The translations under genes and the position numbers were made by a program. Below, one piece after another: positions 1 to 5,934 of a DNA stretch of 8,049 bases (position 1 is the first letter of the stretch; every line of letters starts with the position of its first letter). The stretch is from Micavibrio aeruginosavorus (lineage in GTDB: Bacteria > Pseudomonadota > Alphaproteobacteria > Micavibrionales > Micavibrionaceae). The notes under the pieces are model-generated. The model searched no databases. It saw only the letters and a program-made list of their open reading frames with translations, and was not told where the DNA came from. The DNA is taken from NCBI GenBank assembly GCA_003241475.1, contig QFQB01000144.1, forward strand, positions 1 to 8,049, in the 5' to 3' direction.

Positions 1-23
1 CGATTGGATGCTCCATGTCTCAT
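1..23 (-). CDS. Start of a probable DUF4167 (RNA-binding-like) protein, cut by the window edge
   Basis: Only the first seven codons and part of an eighth are visible, reading M-R-H-G-A-S-N followed by a codon starting CG (probably Arg). An AAGGGA ribosome binding site at 30-35 sits 6 bases before the ATG at 23, a good arrangement. In alphaproteobacteria the gene after prmC is often a DUF4167 protein, whose N-terminus typically begins MR followed by G, N, Q and R residues, so both position and sequence fit. The assignment rests on seven residues plus gene context and is an inference. If it is wrong, this is still a plausible gene start. Confidence 0.5.
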
Positions 24-260
24 TGTGTATCCCTTAACTTGTTCTATTCTCGTCGGTTTTTCTTTTTATCAACAGAATCATACACAAGTACAACCATAGC
101 TGATTTGCGTACGGGTTGTATAGTGAAAGTCGAAACTATTTTAAAAGGCTGTCTTTCTTTCCCGAGCGACCCAGGCTCCCTGACCGACAGCAATTGTCAT
201 GAGCAAGATGACCTTACGACAGCGTTTCGAGTCTGATCAATGGGGGTTGCCAAGATATTT
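24..260. other. Spacer between prmC and the DUF4167 start, with a possible stem-loop
   Basis: These 237 bases hold no convincing long gene. Reading on the minus strand there is a nested inverted repeat (listed separately) followed by CTTTTAAAAT. Further on come AT-rich stretches that could contain the promoter of the gene starting at 23. A TATGAT-like box and a TTGTAC box can be seen there, but no pair with both good hexamers and good spacing. A 19-codon minus-strand open frame (200 to 141) overlaps the stem-loop and is discussed as a finding. Confidence 0.5.
148..191 (-). terminator. Possible terminator or structured RNA downstream of prmC
   Basis: On the minus strand GCTGTC (191-186) can pair with GACAGC (153-148). 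Inside that, GAGC (178-175) can pair with GCTC (167-164) around a seven-base loop. The outer stem is followed by CTTTTAAAAT, a short U run. The large interior gap makes this a weak terminator at best. An upstream GACA (199-196, minus) could pair with TGTC (189-186), competing with the outer stem. It may simply be chance pairing. Confidence 0.3.
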
Positions 261-1127
261 TCACTTTTCCCCACAACCGACCTCGATCACCCGCAACACC
301 CCCGCCATATCCACATATGAGTCGCATACGGACATATTAGAGTTGTCCACGAGTCGTGCAAGGTCCGGCCCCTGTCCGCACCCTATTTCGAACAGTGCAC
401 GACCGCCACAACCAAGATATTTCTTCAAATCTTTCAGAATGATTTTATAGGCCTCAAGCCCCGATTCCCCCGCCGTCAGGGCCATGCGGGGATCGAAATT
501 ACGCACATCGGGGGCCAAAGATTCGACCTCTTGCGCCGGAATATAGGGCGGATTCGAGACGATAAGACCAAAGGATTCGCCGGATTCCAGCGGCTCAAGC
601 CATGATCCATGGCGAAATTCTATCCTTTGCTCCACCCCATGGCGGGTAGCGTTGCTACGTGCAACCTCCAACGCACCTACATTCAGGTCTATGGCGACAC
701 CCGTTGCCCCCGGTATTTCCGCCAGAAGCGTGATCAGGATACAGCCGGTTCCCGTGCCTAAATCGAGGATTTTAGGAGTTGGCCCAAGGCGCAATTTTAA
801 TGCGGCCTCTATCAGCGTTTCCGTATCAGGACGCGGGTCTAACGTGTCCTTGGTCACGGCAAAATAGCGACCATAGAATTCACGCCCCCCCAGAATGCGA
901 GAAACAGGCTCCCCCACCGCGCGACGAAGCACGAATTGTTCAATTTTTTCAATAAGGTGGGGCTGAACCAGCGAATCCCCCCCCGAAATAAGATCGGCGT
1001 CTGAAAAACTACCCCCCTCTCGGACCAAAATACGCGCATCGAGCGAGGGATTATCCATTCCTTTATCCTTCAGAAAAAGACGTATCCGCCGGAGCAATTG
1101 ATCGAGGGTTTCGGGGGTATTTTGCAT
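261..1127 (-). CDS. prmC: Peptide chain release factor N5-glutamine methyltransferase PrmC
   Basis: A cytoplasmic S-adenosylmethionine-dependent methyltransferase that methylates the glutamine of the GGQ motif in class I release factors, improving termination. The 288 residues match the usual family length. An N-terminal helical domain (about 1-95) is followed by the RPDTE segment (99-103). The SAM-binding glycine loop DLGTGTG is at 122-128, an acidic strand end VAID at 144-147, and the catalytic NPPY motif at 192-195 in the context SNPPYIP, which is diagnostic for glutamine N-methyltransferases. The ATG at 1127 gives a standard N-terminus. No clear ribosome binding site precedes it; the nearest purine-rich stretch, AGGA, lies about 16 bases upstream. 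The gene lies 55 bases after the unrecognised gene ending at 1183 and may be co-transcribed with it. Its substrate RF1 is encoded further upstream on the same strand. Confidence 0.96.
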   Translation of the reverse strand: MQNTPETLDQLLRRIRLFLKDKGMDNPSLDARILVREGGSFSDADLISGGDSLVQPHLIEKIEQFVLRRAVGEPVSRILGGREFYGRYFAVTKDTLDPRPDTETLIEAALKLRLGPTPKILDLGTGTGCILITLLAEIPGATGVAIDLNVGALEVARSNATRHGVEQRIEFRHGSWLEPLESGESFGLIVSNPPYIPAQEVESLAPDVRNFDPRMALTAGESGLEAYKIILKDLKKYLGCGGRALFEIGCGQGPDLARLVDNSNMSVCDSYVDMAGVLRVIEVGCGEK

Positions 1128-1176
1128 CAGGCTTGTATAGCAGTCCTGACCAGCAGATTTCCATCAGAATGACAAA

Positions 1177-1192
1177 GCCGCTCTACTGCGGC
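1177..1192 (-). terminator. Weak hairpin spanning the stop codon of the 282-residue gene
   Basis: On the minus strand GCCGC, a six-base loop AGTAGA and GCGGC form a five-pair stem, followed by TTTGTCATT. The loop contains the TAG stop of the upstream gene. The stem is short and the U run imperfect, so it might attenuate rather than block transcription into prmC, which starts 50 bases further on. Confidence 0.3.
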
Positions 1193-2031
1193 GTAGGGCA
1201 TCCATGCAAAGGATCCATGGCCGCAATCCGGCCCGGCGCGTAGGATTGTAAAATGTTCTGGCCAGCCTGCTCATAATATTTTGCACGCGCGATAATATGG
1301 GAGACATCTTCCAGTGTGTCTTTCCACATCTCGTTGACGTTTTGGGCGCCGGTCTTATTGTAATGGGCGAAAAAACCTAGATCGATACGGATATTGTCGT
1401 CACACAATCCCGCAAGCTTCAGACAGCTCTCCGCGAAGCGATGTTGCACTTCGTTCAACAAACGCCAATGGGTTGCGGCATCCATATCAAACGAAATTTG
1501 CCCTTGCGCTTGCGCAACGAAAACGTTGTTTTCGGCGTCTGGCTCAAGGACCTCTACCCCGTAGTCATGCATTTCCTGCAATCTGCCCTTGATCTCTTCC
1601 GATGTAGTTTCTATCAAGTGCGACAAGTTTTCCATATGCGTTTGATCGTTGCGAGTAATGAGATCATCGCGTGTCCATGTCATAGAAAACGGGCGTGTTT
1701 TCCAGTGTTCGTCACAGGACTTTTTCAGCGTCACCGTATCGAGATCTTTCATAACCGTGGCCACGTTAAATAAGTTGGCGAGCAAGATGACGCGTTGTTG
1801 CCAGACGGGTGTAATCAGCCGTTTATATTCGTCCCCCAATTTTTCCTTAATATCTTCGGGACGCCCCCAGCCGGGCACATCGTAAAGGCCGCTGGCGGCA
1901 ACCTTGAAAAAGCGCCGCGAAGAACGCTTTGTCGGCGGATGAGCGGCCAACTCCTCTACTTTCCCCCCGATATACTCAATACCATAAGAAATTTGTTCGG
2001 CTTGTTTCTGGATTTTATGAAAGTCGAGCAT
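1183..2031 (-). CDS. Unrecognised 282-residue soluble protein between prfA and prmC
   Basis: I do not recognise a family. The protein looks soluble and mostly helical, with no signal peptide and no clear membrane segment. Visible features are a basic patch around 35-43 (KRSSRRFFK), a hydrophobic helix around 78-92, and a charged stretch rich in Trp, Thr and Asp around 110-130. Aromatic and His residues cluster at 219-225, and the C-terminus is rich in Pro and Cys. I chose the ATG at 2031, preceded by a GGGATGG purine stretch. A TTG at 2052 would add seven residues but has a poorer ribosome binding site. It ends in TAG 55 bases before prmC. A good minus-strand promoter lies upstream (2078-2107), so it may drive this gene and prmC. 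Reality as a gene is supported by length, promoter and position; function is unknown. Confidence 0.8.
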   Translation of the reverse strand: MLDFHKIQKQAEQISYGIEYIGGKVEELAAHPPTKRSSRRFFKVAASGLYDVPGWGRPEDIKEKLGDEYKRLITPVWQQRVILLANLFNVATVMKDLDTVTLKKSCDEHWKTRPFSMTWTRDDLITRNDQTHMENLSHLIETTSEEIKGRLQEMHDYGVEVLEPDAENNVFVAQAQGQISFDMDAATHWRLLNEVQHRFAESCLKLAGLCDDNIRIDLGFFAHYNKTGAQNVNEMWKDTLEDVSHIIARAKYYEQAGQNILQSYAPGRIAAMDPLHGCPTPQ

Positions 2032-2077
2032 ACGCCATCCCGTTACATACAAGATTGCTTATAGGCCTGATTTCATG

Positions 2078-2107
2078 ATTATGCAAAGAGCTTTTATCAA
2101 TTGTCCA
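2078..2107 (-). promoter_or_regulatory. Sigma-70-type promoter for the 282-residue gene
   Basis: Reading on the minus strand, a -35 box TGGACA (2107-2102) is followed after 18 bases by a -10 box CATAAT (2083-2078). Each matches the consensus at five of six positions. The expected start of transcription is near 2071, giving a leader of about 40 bases. It lies back to back with the plus-strand promoter at 2118. Confidence 0.6.
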
Positions 2108-2117
2108 CGTGATTGCA

Positions 2118-2146
2118 TTGACGCGACCTAAATACAATCCTATAAC
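2118..2146 (+). promoter_or_regulatory. Sigma-70-type promoter for the 231-residue gene
   Basis: TTGACG (2118-2123), a 17-base spacer and TATAAC (2141-2146) match the consensus at five of six positions each with ideal spacing. Transcription would start near 2153, about 27 bases before the ATG. The ribosome binding site AGGGGG lies at 2168-2173, six bases before the start codon. Confidence 0.7.
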
Positions 2147-2179
2147 CACAATATGTAATATATGTATAGGGGGTAAGCC

Positions 2180-2875
2180 ATGGCCGACCAAGATGATTTT
2201 CAAAAAGCCTTAAATGATTTTACATCGATCGATCAAAATCAGGGCGCCGCATCAGTCCAAGAAACGGCAACCCTTCTTTTAGGCATGGCCAAAGGAAACG
2301 AAGAGCGTTTACGCAAGCTTTGCGGCGCGCTCAACAAAATCAACCCTGACTTAATCATAGAGGATCTGTCCGTTTATCAAAGTCTGGAGAGCGCCTTTTC
2401 AAAAGCCATGGATGAAGACCCATTGCTCGCCAGCATCATGAAACGTATGAATTTTGACACTATCCTTGCAAGACTGGATACGGATTTTTGGGAAGCGCAT
2501 CAGGTTTTTCATCATCACGCGCAACTAGAAGAACTTTTGACGGACGATAACGCACCCCTGACATCGGAATTTATAGCGGCCGGCAATTCATCGCTCAACG
2601 CGCGCTTGGCATGGTTTATCCCTCACACGCCTTGTGCGGATGATGACAGCAAGTTGACAGTTGTCATGACGGACTTCCAAAAGACGACGCAAGAAATCAA
2701 ACAAGAATTGAATAGCGGCAACGTCGAGCCGCGTACGGCAAAGCATTATGCCCAGCTATTGGAACATGCCGCCGTTTTCGAAAGAGCCGTTGCAAAGGAA
2801 ATTTCACCACAGGACGCCGCGGATATTATTCGCAGTCATGGCGACAAAACGTATTATCAAACGCTAACGCCGTAA
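2180..2875 (+). CDS. Unrecognised 231-residue helical protein, convergent with prfA
   Basis: No family is recognised. The protein is acidic and predicted helical throughout, without a signal peptide or membrane span. Two alternating hydrophobic and charged regions can be seen at about 25-120 and 160-220. A striking His cluster (VFHHHAQ) is at 109-115, and two Cys are at 48 and 152. The ATG at 2180 is fixed by a strong AGGGGG ribosome binding site and a near-consensus promoter upstream. Its TAA stop (2873-2875) directly abuts the reversed stop of prfA (2876-2878), leaving no intergenic base. I see no terminator in the first 120 bases past the stop, so transcripts may run antisense into the end of prfA. 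A good promoter and ribosome site make it very likely a real gene; its role is unknown. Confidence 0.85.
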   Translation: MADQDDFQKALNDFTSIDQNQGAASVQETATLLLGMAKGNEERLRKLCGALNKINPDLIIEDLSVYQSLESAFSKAMDEDPLLASIMKRMNFDTILARLDTDFWEAHQVFHHHAQLEELLTDDNAPLTSEFIAAGNSSLNARLAWFIPHTPCADDDSKLTVVMTDFQKTTQEIKQELNSGNVEPRTAKHYAQLLEHAAVFERAVAKEISPQDAADIIRSHGDKTYYQTLTP

Positions 2876-3940
2876 TCAGACTTCCAGATTGGCGAGTTGT
2901 TCGGCCTGCACTTCGGTAATCAGTGTGTTGATCACTTCTTCCAGACCTTCACCCGCGAGTATTTCATCAAGGTTATAAAGCGTCAGATTGACGCGGTGAT
3001 CTGTCAGACGGCTTTGCGGGAAGTTGTAGGTGCGGATACGTTCGGAACGATCACCGGAACCGATCTGCCCTTTTCTATCGGCAGCGCGCGCTGAATCGAG
3101 CTTCTGACGCTCCAGATCGTAGAGCTTAGTTTTTAGAAGTTTGAGCGCTTTGGCTTTGTTCTTGTGTTGCGATTTTTCTTCCTGCATCGCCACAGCGACG
3201 CCCGTTGGAATGTGCGTTACACGCACGGCAGAGTCGGTGGTGTTTACGGACTGACCACCGGAGCCTTGCGAGCGGTACACATCAAAACGCAAATCTTTTT
3301 CATCAAGCTGAATATCGACGTCTTCGGCTTCTGGGAGCACGGCGACTGTAGCGGCAGACGTATGAATACGTCCTTGTGTTTCCGTTTTCGGCACGCGCTG
3401 CACGCGGTGGCCGCCTGATTCATATTTCAATTTGGCAAATACATTGGTGCCCGTCACACTCAAGATAATTTCCTTATACCCGCCAAGATCGGATTCCGAC
3501 ATCTCCATAACTTCAACGCGCCAGCCTTGCAGCTGCGCATAGTTTTTATACATGGTGAAAAGATCGGCGGCAAAGAGCGCGGCTTCATCCCCGCCCGTCC
3601 CTGCGCGAATTTCCATCACGGCGTTTTTTACGTCGGCAGAATCTTTAGGTAGAAGCGCGATTTTAATCTGGTCTTCGAGCACGGGGATTTTATCCTTTAG
3701 CTCATCCAGTTCCATCTGCGCCATTTCGGCCATGTCAGGGTCGCTGAGCATCTCTTTCGCGTCGGCCATGCCTTGCACGGCTTTCTTATACTCATTGTAT
3801 AGATTTACCACAGGCTGCAATTCGGCATATTCCTTGGACAGCTTGACGAACGCTTCGCCAGACAGGCCGCCCGCGGACATTTGTTCGCCAATCTCATGAT
3901 GCCGCGCCGCGATGGGCGCCAGTTTTTCAAGGTAATCCAT
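2876..3940 (-). CDS. prfA: Peptide chain release factor 1 (RF1)
   Basis: RF1 recognises UAA and UAG in the ribosomal A site and triggers release of the finished protein. The 354 residues match family length. An N-terminal helical domain (1-100) is followed by the IRAGTGGDEA segment (111-120). The stop-codon recognition loop contains PKT (184-186) in the RVPKTETQGRIHTSA context; the PxT form marks RF1, whereas RF2 has SPF. The catalytic GGQ is at 228-230 in GSGGQSVNTTDSAVR, and Q230 is the expected PrmC methylation site. The reading frame is open for 111 codons upstream, but the family N-terminus begins at the ATG at 3940, so the extension is rejected. That ATG lacks a clear ribosome binding site and lies inside the YIP1-like gene (136-base overlap). 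The gene ends in TGA, which RF2, not RF1, decodes, and it abuts the convergent gene exactly. Confidence 0.97.
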   Translation of the reverse strand: MDYLEKLAPIAARHHEIGEQMSAGGLSGEAFVKLSKEYAELQPVVNLYNEYKKAVQGMADAKEMLSDPDMAEMAQMELDELKDKIPVLEDQIKIALLPKDSADVKNAVMEIRAGTGGDEAALFAADLFTMYKNYAQLQGWRVEVMEMSESDLGGYKEIILSVTGTNVFAKLKYESGGHRVQRVPKTETQGRIHTSAATVAVLPEAEDVDIQLDEKDLRFDVYRSQGSGGQSVNTTDSAVRVTHIPTGVAVAMQEEKSQHKNKAKALKLLKTKLYDLERQKLDSARAADRKGQIGSGDRSERIRTYNFPQSRLTDHRVNLTLYNLDEILAGEGLEEVINTLITEVQAEQLANLEV

Positions 3941-4485
3941 GTGTATATTGCCAGCAGACGATTGCCGACATCCGAGAACATTAGGGCAATGGACGCCAGA
4001 AAACCGCCTAGATACCAATTCAGTCTTAATGACTTCGCCGCGATAAACGCCGTGAACGCAAGATCGACGAGAATATAGAACACCCAGTATTGATGGAAAA
4101 ATACGGTTTCGGTGACGTGGTTGTACACGGTCAGGAAAATCGGTATGAGCAAAAAGAAACTGATGATGCTTTGCGTGTTCGCCATATTGACGAAGCGCCA
4201 GAAATCCTCGCGGCGTTCCATCCGGCCCGATACATAGTATATCACTGCATAAAAACCAAACGTTCCGCCCCATGCGAGAAGCGCATGCATGGAAAGCACC
4301 GCGGAATCACTCACGCCCTTCACCACCGAAAACGACCAAAGTACGAGCGGATACAACAACAGTGGATAGATAAAGGATTTGATGGCGTCTTTTTTGTTCG
4401 AGGTAAAGCGCTCCACGCATGAAGGCATCATCAAAAAGATTTCGAAAGCCCCGATCAGGCTTTGCTTCAAGGTCTGGCGCTCCAT
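3805..4485 (-). CDS. YIP1-like integral membrane protein overlapping prfA
   Basis: A 226-residue inner-membrane protein with about five hydrophobic helices near residues 36-55, 66-84, 106-122, 132-150 and 158-176. A charged loop, GRMERREDFWRFVNMANTQ, joins helices two and three. This layout, and the N-terminal KQSLIGAFEIFLMMP segment, resemble YIP1-family (Pfam PF04893) proteins, whose bacterial members mostly have no assigned biochemical function. The ATG at 4485 has an excellent GGAGG site five bases upstream; a longer frame to 4635 is rejected. Helical content ends near residue 188, after which a 38-residue tail rich in Arg, Cys, Pro and Ser reads through the start of prfA in another frame and stops at 3805. 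That tail looks like a by-product of the overlap, or of a lost stop codon, rather than a folded domain. The family call is by pattern only. Confidence 0.75.
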   Translation of the reverse strand: MERQTLKQSLIGAFEIFLMMPSCVERFTSNKKDAIKSFIYPLLLYPLVLWSFSVVKGVSDSAVLSMHALLAWGGTFGFYAVIYYVSGRMERREDFWRFVNMANTQSIISFFLLIPIFLTVYNHVTETVFFHQYWVFYILVDLAFTAFIAAKSLRLNWYLGGFLASIALMFSDVGNRLLAIYTWITLKNWRPSRRGIMRLANKCPRAACLAKRSSSCPRNMPNCSLW

Positions 4486-4503
4486 GAATTCCTCCGATCT
4501 TTT

Positions 4504-4533
4504 ATTGTACCAGAGTAGGATAAAAACCTGCAA
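4504..4533 (-). promoter_or_regulatory. Candidate promoter for the YIP1-like gene and prfA
   Basis: On the minus strand TTGCAG (4533-4528), an 18-base spacer and TACAAT (4509-4504) form a plausible promoter with a good -10 box and a moderate -35 box. It would give a short leader of about 10 bases, which still includes the GGAGG site. A perfect TATAAT (4606-4601, minus) lies further upstream but has no good -35 box. Confidence 0.4.
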
Positions 4534-4636
4534 AAAAGAGTAAATTTTTCGAGGCACGCCATAAGTTTGCCTTAAGAAACCTGTTTCATTAGGTTCGCTA
4601 ATTATACGATCGCTCTTCAAAGTTCGGCTTCCCATA

Positions 4637-4665
4637 TTGACAGCCTCATCCCACCCTATTACGAA
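4637..4665 (+). promoter_or_regulatory. Candidate promoter for the two-gene orphan operon
   Basis: A perfect TTGACA -35 box (4637-4642) is followed after 17 bases by TACGAA (4660-4665), only three of six matches to the -10 consensus. The alternative TATTAC is too close, at 14 bases. With a perfect -35 and a poor -10, this could be a weak or activated promoter. It lies in the 216-base divergent spacer before the ATG at 4702. Confidence 0.4.
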
Positions 4666-4701
4666 TAGACATATTGTTTATATGTCGAAGGAGTAAGAGC
4701 T

Positions 4702-5118
4702 ATGGCTATTGATGTTTTTATGGATGACCACGGAGCGCAACAAGCAACTGATGTCCCAAGCATCGACACTGTTATTGAGCAATTCCGCGCGGCGACAACG
4801 CCCGCAAAAATTGCCAGCTTCGCACACCTCCCCTCCCTTGAAGGCGGCGACGACCGTAGCAACGCCCAACTGGCCCATGAAGTGGCTCTTTTGAGCGCGT
4901 TGCATGACGGTGCAAGCATGTTGCTTTTTAAGTTCAGCCCAAATTTAACATCCCAGTATGGACAACTGCATGAAGCAGACATGCCAAAAACATTGCGCGA
5001 ACGATTGATTCAAGAAGCTGCGCTCAACTTCGCTGGCGAACGAAAACTTCACCAGCTTTATGATGCCGTATATAGAATGGCAAAGATGCGTTCGAACGGA
5101 AATAAGGTCGAGTTATAA
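4702..5118 (+). CDS. Unrecognised 138-residue protein, first gene of an orphan operon
   Basis: No family is recognised. The protein looks soluble: a short acidic start (IDVFMDDH at 3-10), then a helix at about 22-42, a Gly/Asp-rich loop (LEGGDDRSN, 46-54), and an amphipathic helix at 55-70. Another helical region runs from about 95 to 130 and ends in a basic stretch. There is no Cys and no signal peptide. An AAGGAG site (4688-4693) eight bases before the ATG fixes the start. Only 24 bases separate its TAA from the next ATG, and the second gene has its own AAAGGAG site, so the two are almost certainly one transcript and probably act together. The operon ends in a strong terminator inside ispG. 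Confidence 0.85.
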   Translation: MAIDVFMDDHGAQQATDVPSIDTVIEQFRAATTPAKIASFAHLPSLEGGDDRSNAQLAHEVALLSALHDGASMLLFKFSPNLTSQYGQLHEADMPKTLRERLIQEAALNFAGERKLHQLYDAVYRMAKMRSNGNKVEL

Positions 5119-5142
5119 GCGATATCGCAAAGGAGTATTCTT

Positions 5143-5934
5143 ATGAACCAATCACTGCCACCGGAAATTGAAAAAATCATCGATCTTATTTCCCGCCTTG
5201 AATTGACTTTTAGCAACCAAGCTAGCGCCGCGCCTTCACTTTTTTCCGAGGCAACGGTCGAAAAGAACAACAAGTATAATGACCATACAATTACACTTGA
5301 AGTAAAAAGCGGACACTCTCATGTGAAGAGCTTGCGTACGGTTGGTGATTTTTTAAAACAACAAGCGCGTTCCAGAAATATCACAGGCATTTATGAGAGC
5401 AGCCAGACAAGAAGGCAAACTGGAACGAATATGGAGAGCCAAGGCATCCATATTATAGATGCTCCGGTATACGGCAATTTCGATGTCTTTAAATTCTATG
5501 TGCGCGAGAGCGACCTGCCCGCAATTGAAAAAGCCGTAGAAAAGAAAATCGGTACAGAGAAAAAAGATCAACTTGAAAAGCAGCAGGCTGAAGAAAACAA
5601 AAAAATAAGCACCACGTTCCAAAGTGCCGTTACACCGAAAGACATTAGTAAGCTTATGGACTTTAAAGCAAAGCTTGAGGACAGAGGACCGCGAGACCTT
5701 ATTGCCGAGGCAGAAGCAGCGGTAAAAATTGCATCGGCCGCTACCGAAATTCGTTCTATCGGCGACAGTAGCGATACCCTTATCTCTTTCCTTAAAAACG
5801 CCTACACTCAAGCAAAAAGCGATAAGAATCCTGTCGGCCTTGACGAATCTGCCATGTTAAAAAACGCGGCGAAACTCTTTGTAGACGCCCGCAAGCTCTC
5901 TCCAACGCTTGAAGAAATGGGCGTACAGATTTAA
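5143..5934 (+). CDS. Unrecognised 263-residue protein, second gene of an orphan operon
   Basis: No family is recognised. There is no signal peptide or membrane span. Three parts can be seen. Residues 1-120 are mixed: a helical start, then strand-like segments such as HTITLEVKSG (48-57) and GIHIIDAPVYG (101-111). Residues 122-158 form a highly charged Lys/Glu/Gln-rich helix, probably a coiled coil. Residues 160-260 are a helical tail with an Ala/Glu-rich stretch (187-203). The strong AAAGGAG site (5129-5135), seven bases before the ATG, supports the start. The TAA stop (5932-5934) abuts the reversed TAA of ispG (5935-5937) with no spacer. The 3' end also carries, on the other strand, a candidate terminator for ispG. 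The layout of a possible binding domain, coiled coil and helical domain suggests a scaffolding or partner-binding role, which is only inference. Confidence 0.87.
   Translation: MNQSLPPEIEKIIDLISRLELTFSNQASAAPSLFSEATVEKNNKYNDHTITLEVKSGHSHVKSLRTVGDFLKQQARSRNITGIYESSQTRRQTGTNMESQGIHIIDAPVYGNFDVFKFYVRESDLPAIEKAVEKKIGTEKKDQLEKQQAEENKKISTTFQSAVTPKDISKLMDFKAKLEDRGPRDLIAEAEAAVKIASAATEIRSIGDSSDTLISFLKNAYTQAKSDKNPVGLDESAMLKNAAKLFVDARKLSPTLEEMGVQI
5859..5892 (-). terminator. Candidate terminator for ispG, inside the opposing gene
   Basis: On the minus strand GCGGGCG (5892-5886) can pair with CGCCGC (5871-5866) with one bulged G. The loop is 14 bases and the stem is followed closely by six T (5864-5859). 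The stem is GC-rich and the U run good, but the bulge and large loop reduce confidence. It lies about 43 bases beyond the ispG stop, within codons of the 263-residue gene. Confidence 0.4.

Noticed and set aside
148..200. Resemblance of the minus strand to the bacterial SRP RNA core (GGTCAGG ... GGAAxG ... CAGCC)
   Set aside because: The conserved GGAA tetraloop with its flanking pairs and symmetric internal loop cannot be formed; the likeness is limited to short scattered words.
15..450. Two overlapping plus-strand open frames near the left edge
   Set aside because: No ribosome binding sites or promoters; the second runs antisense to prmC and both look random in composition.
2032..2052. TTG at 2052 as the start of the 282-residue protein
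   Set aside because: The ATG at 2031 has a better purine-rich site; the TTG adds only seven residues with weak initiation signals.
3941..4273. In-frame 111-codon extension at the N-terminus of RF1
   Set aside because: The family N-terminus begins at the ATG at 3940. The extension has no family resemblance and is out of frame with the well-supported membrane-protein gene.
4486..4635. 50-residue upstream extension of the YIP1-like protein
   Set aside because: The ATG at 4485 has a GGAGG site at ideal spacing, and the extension would run through the candidate promoter.
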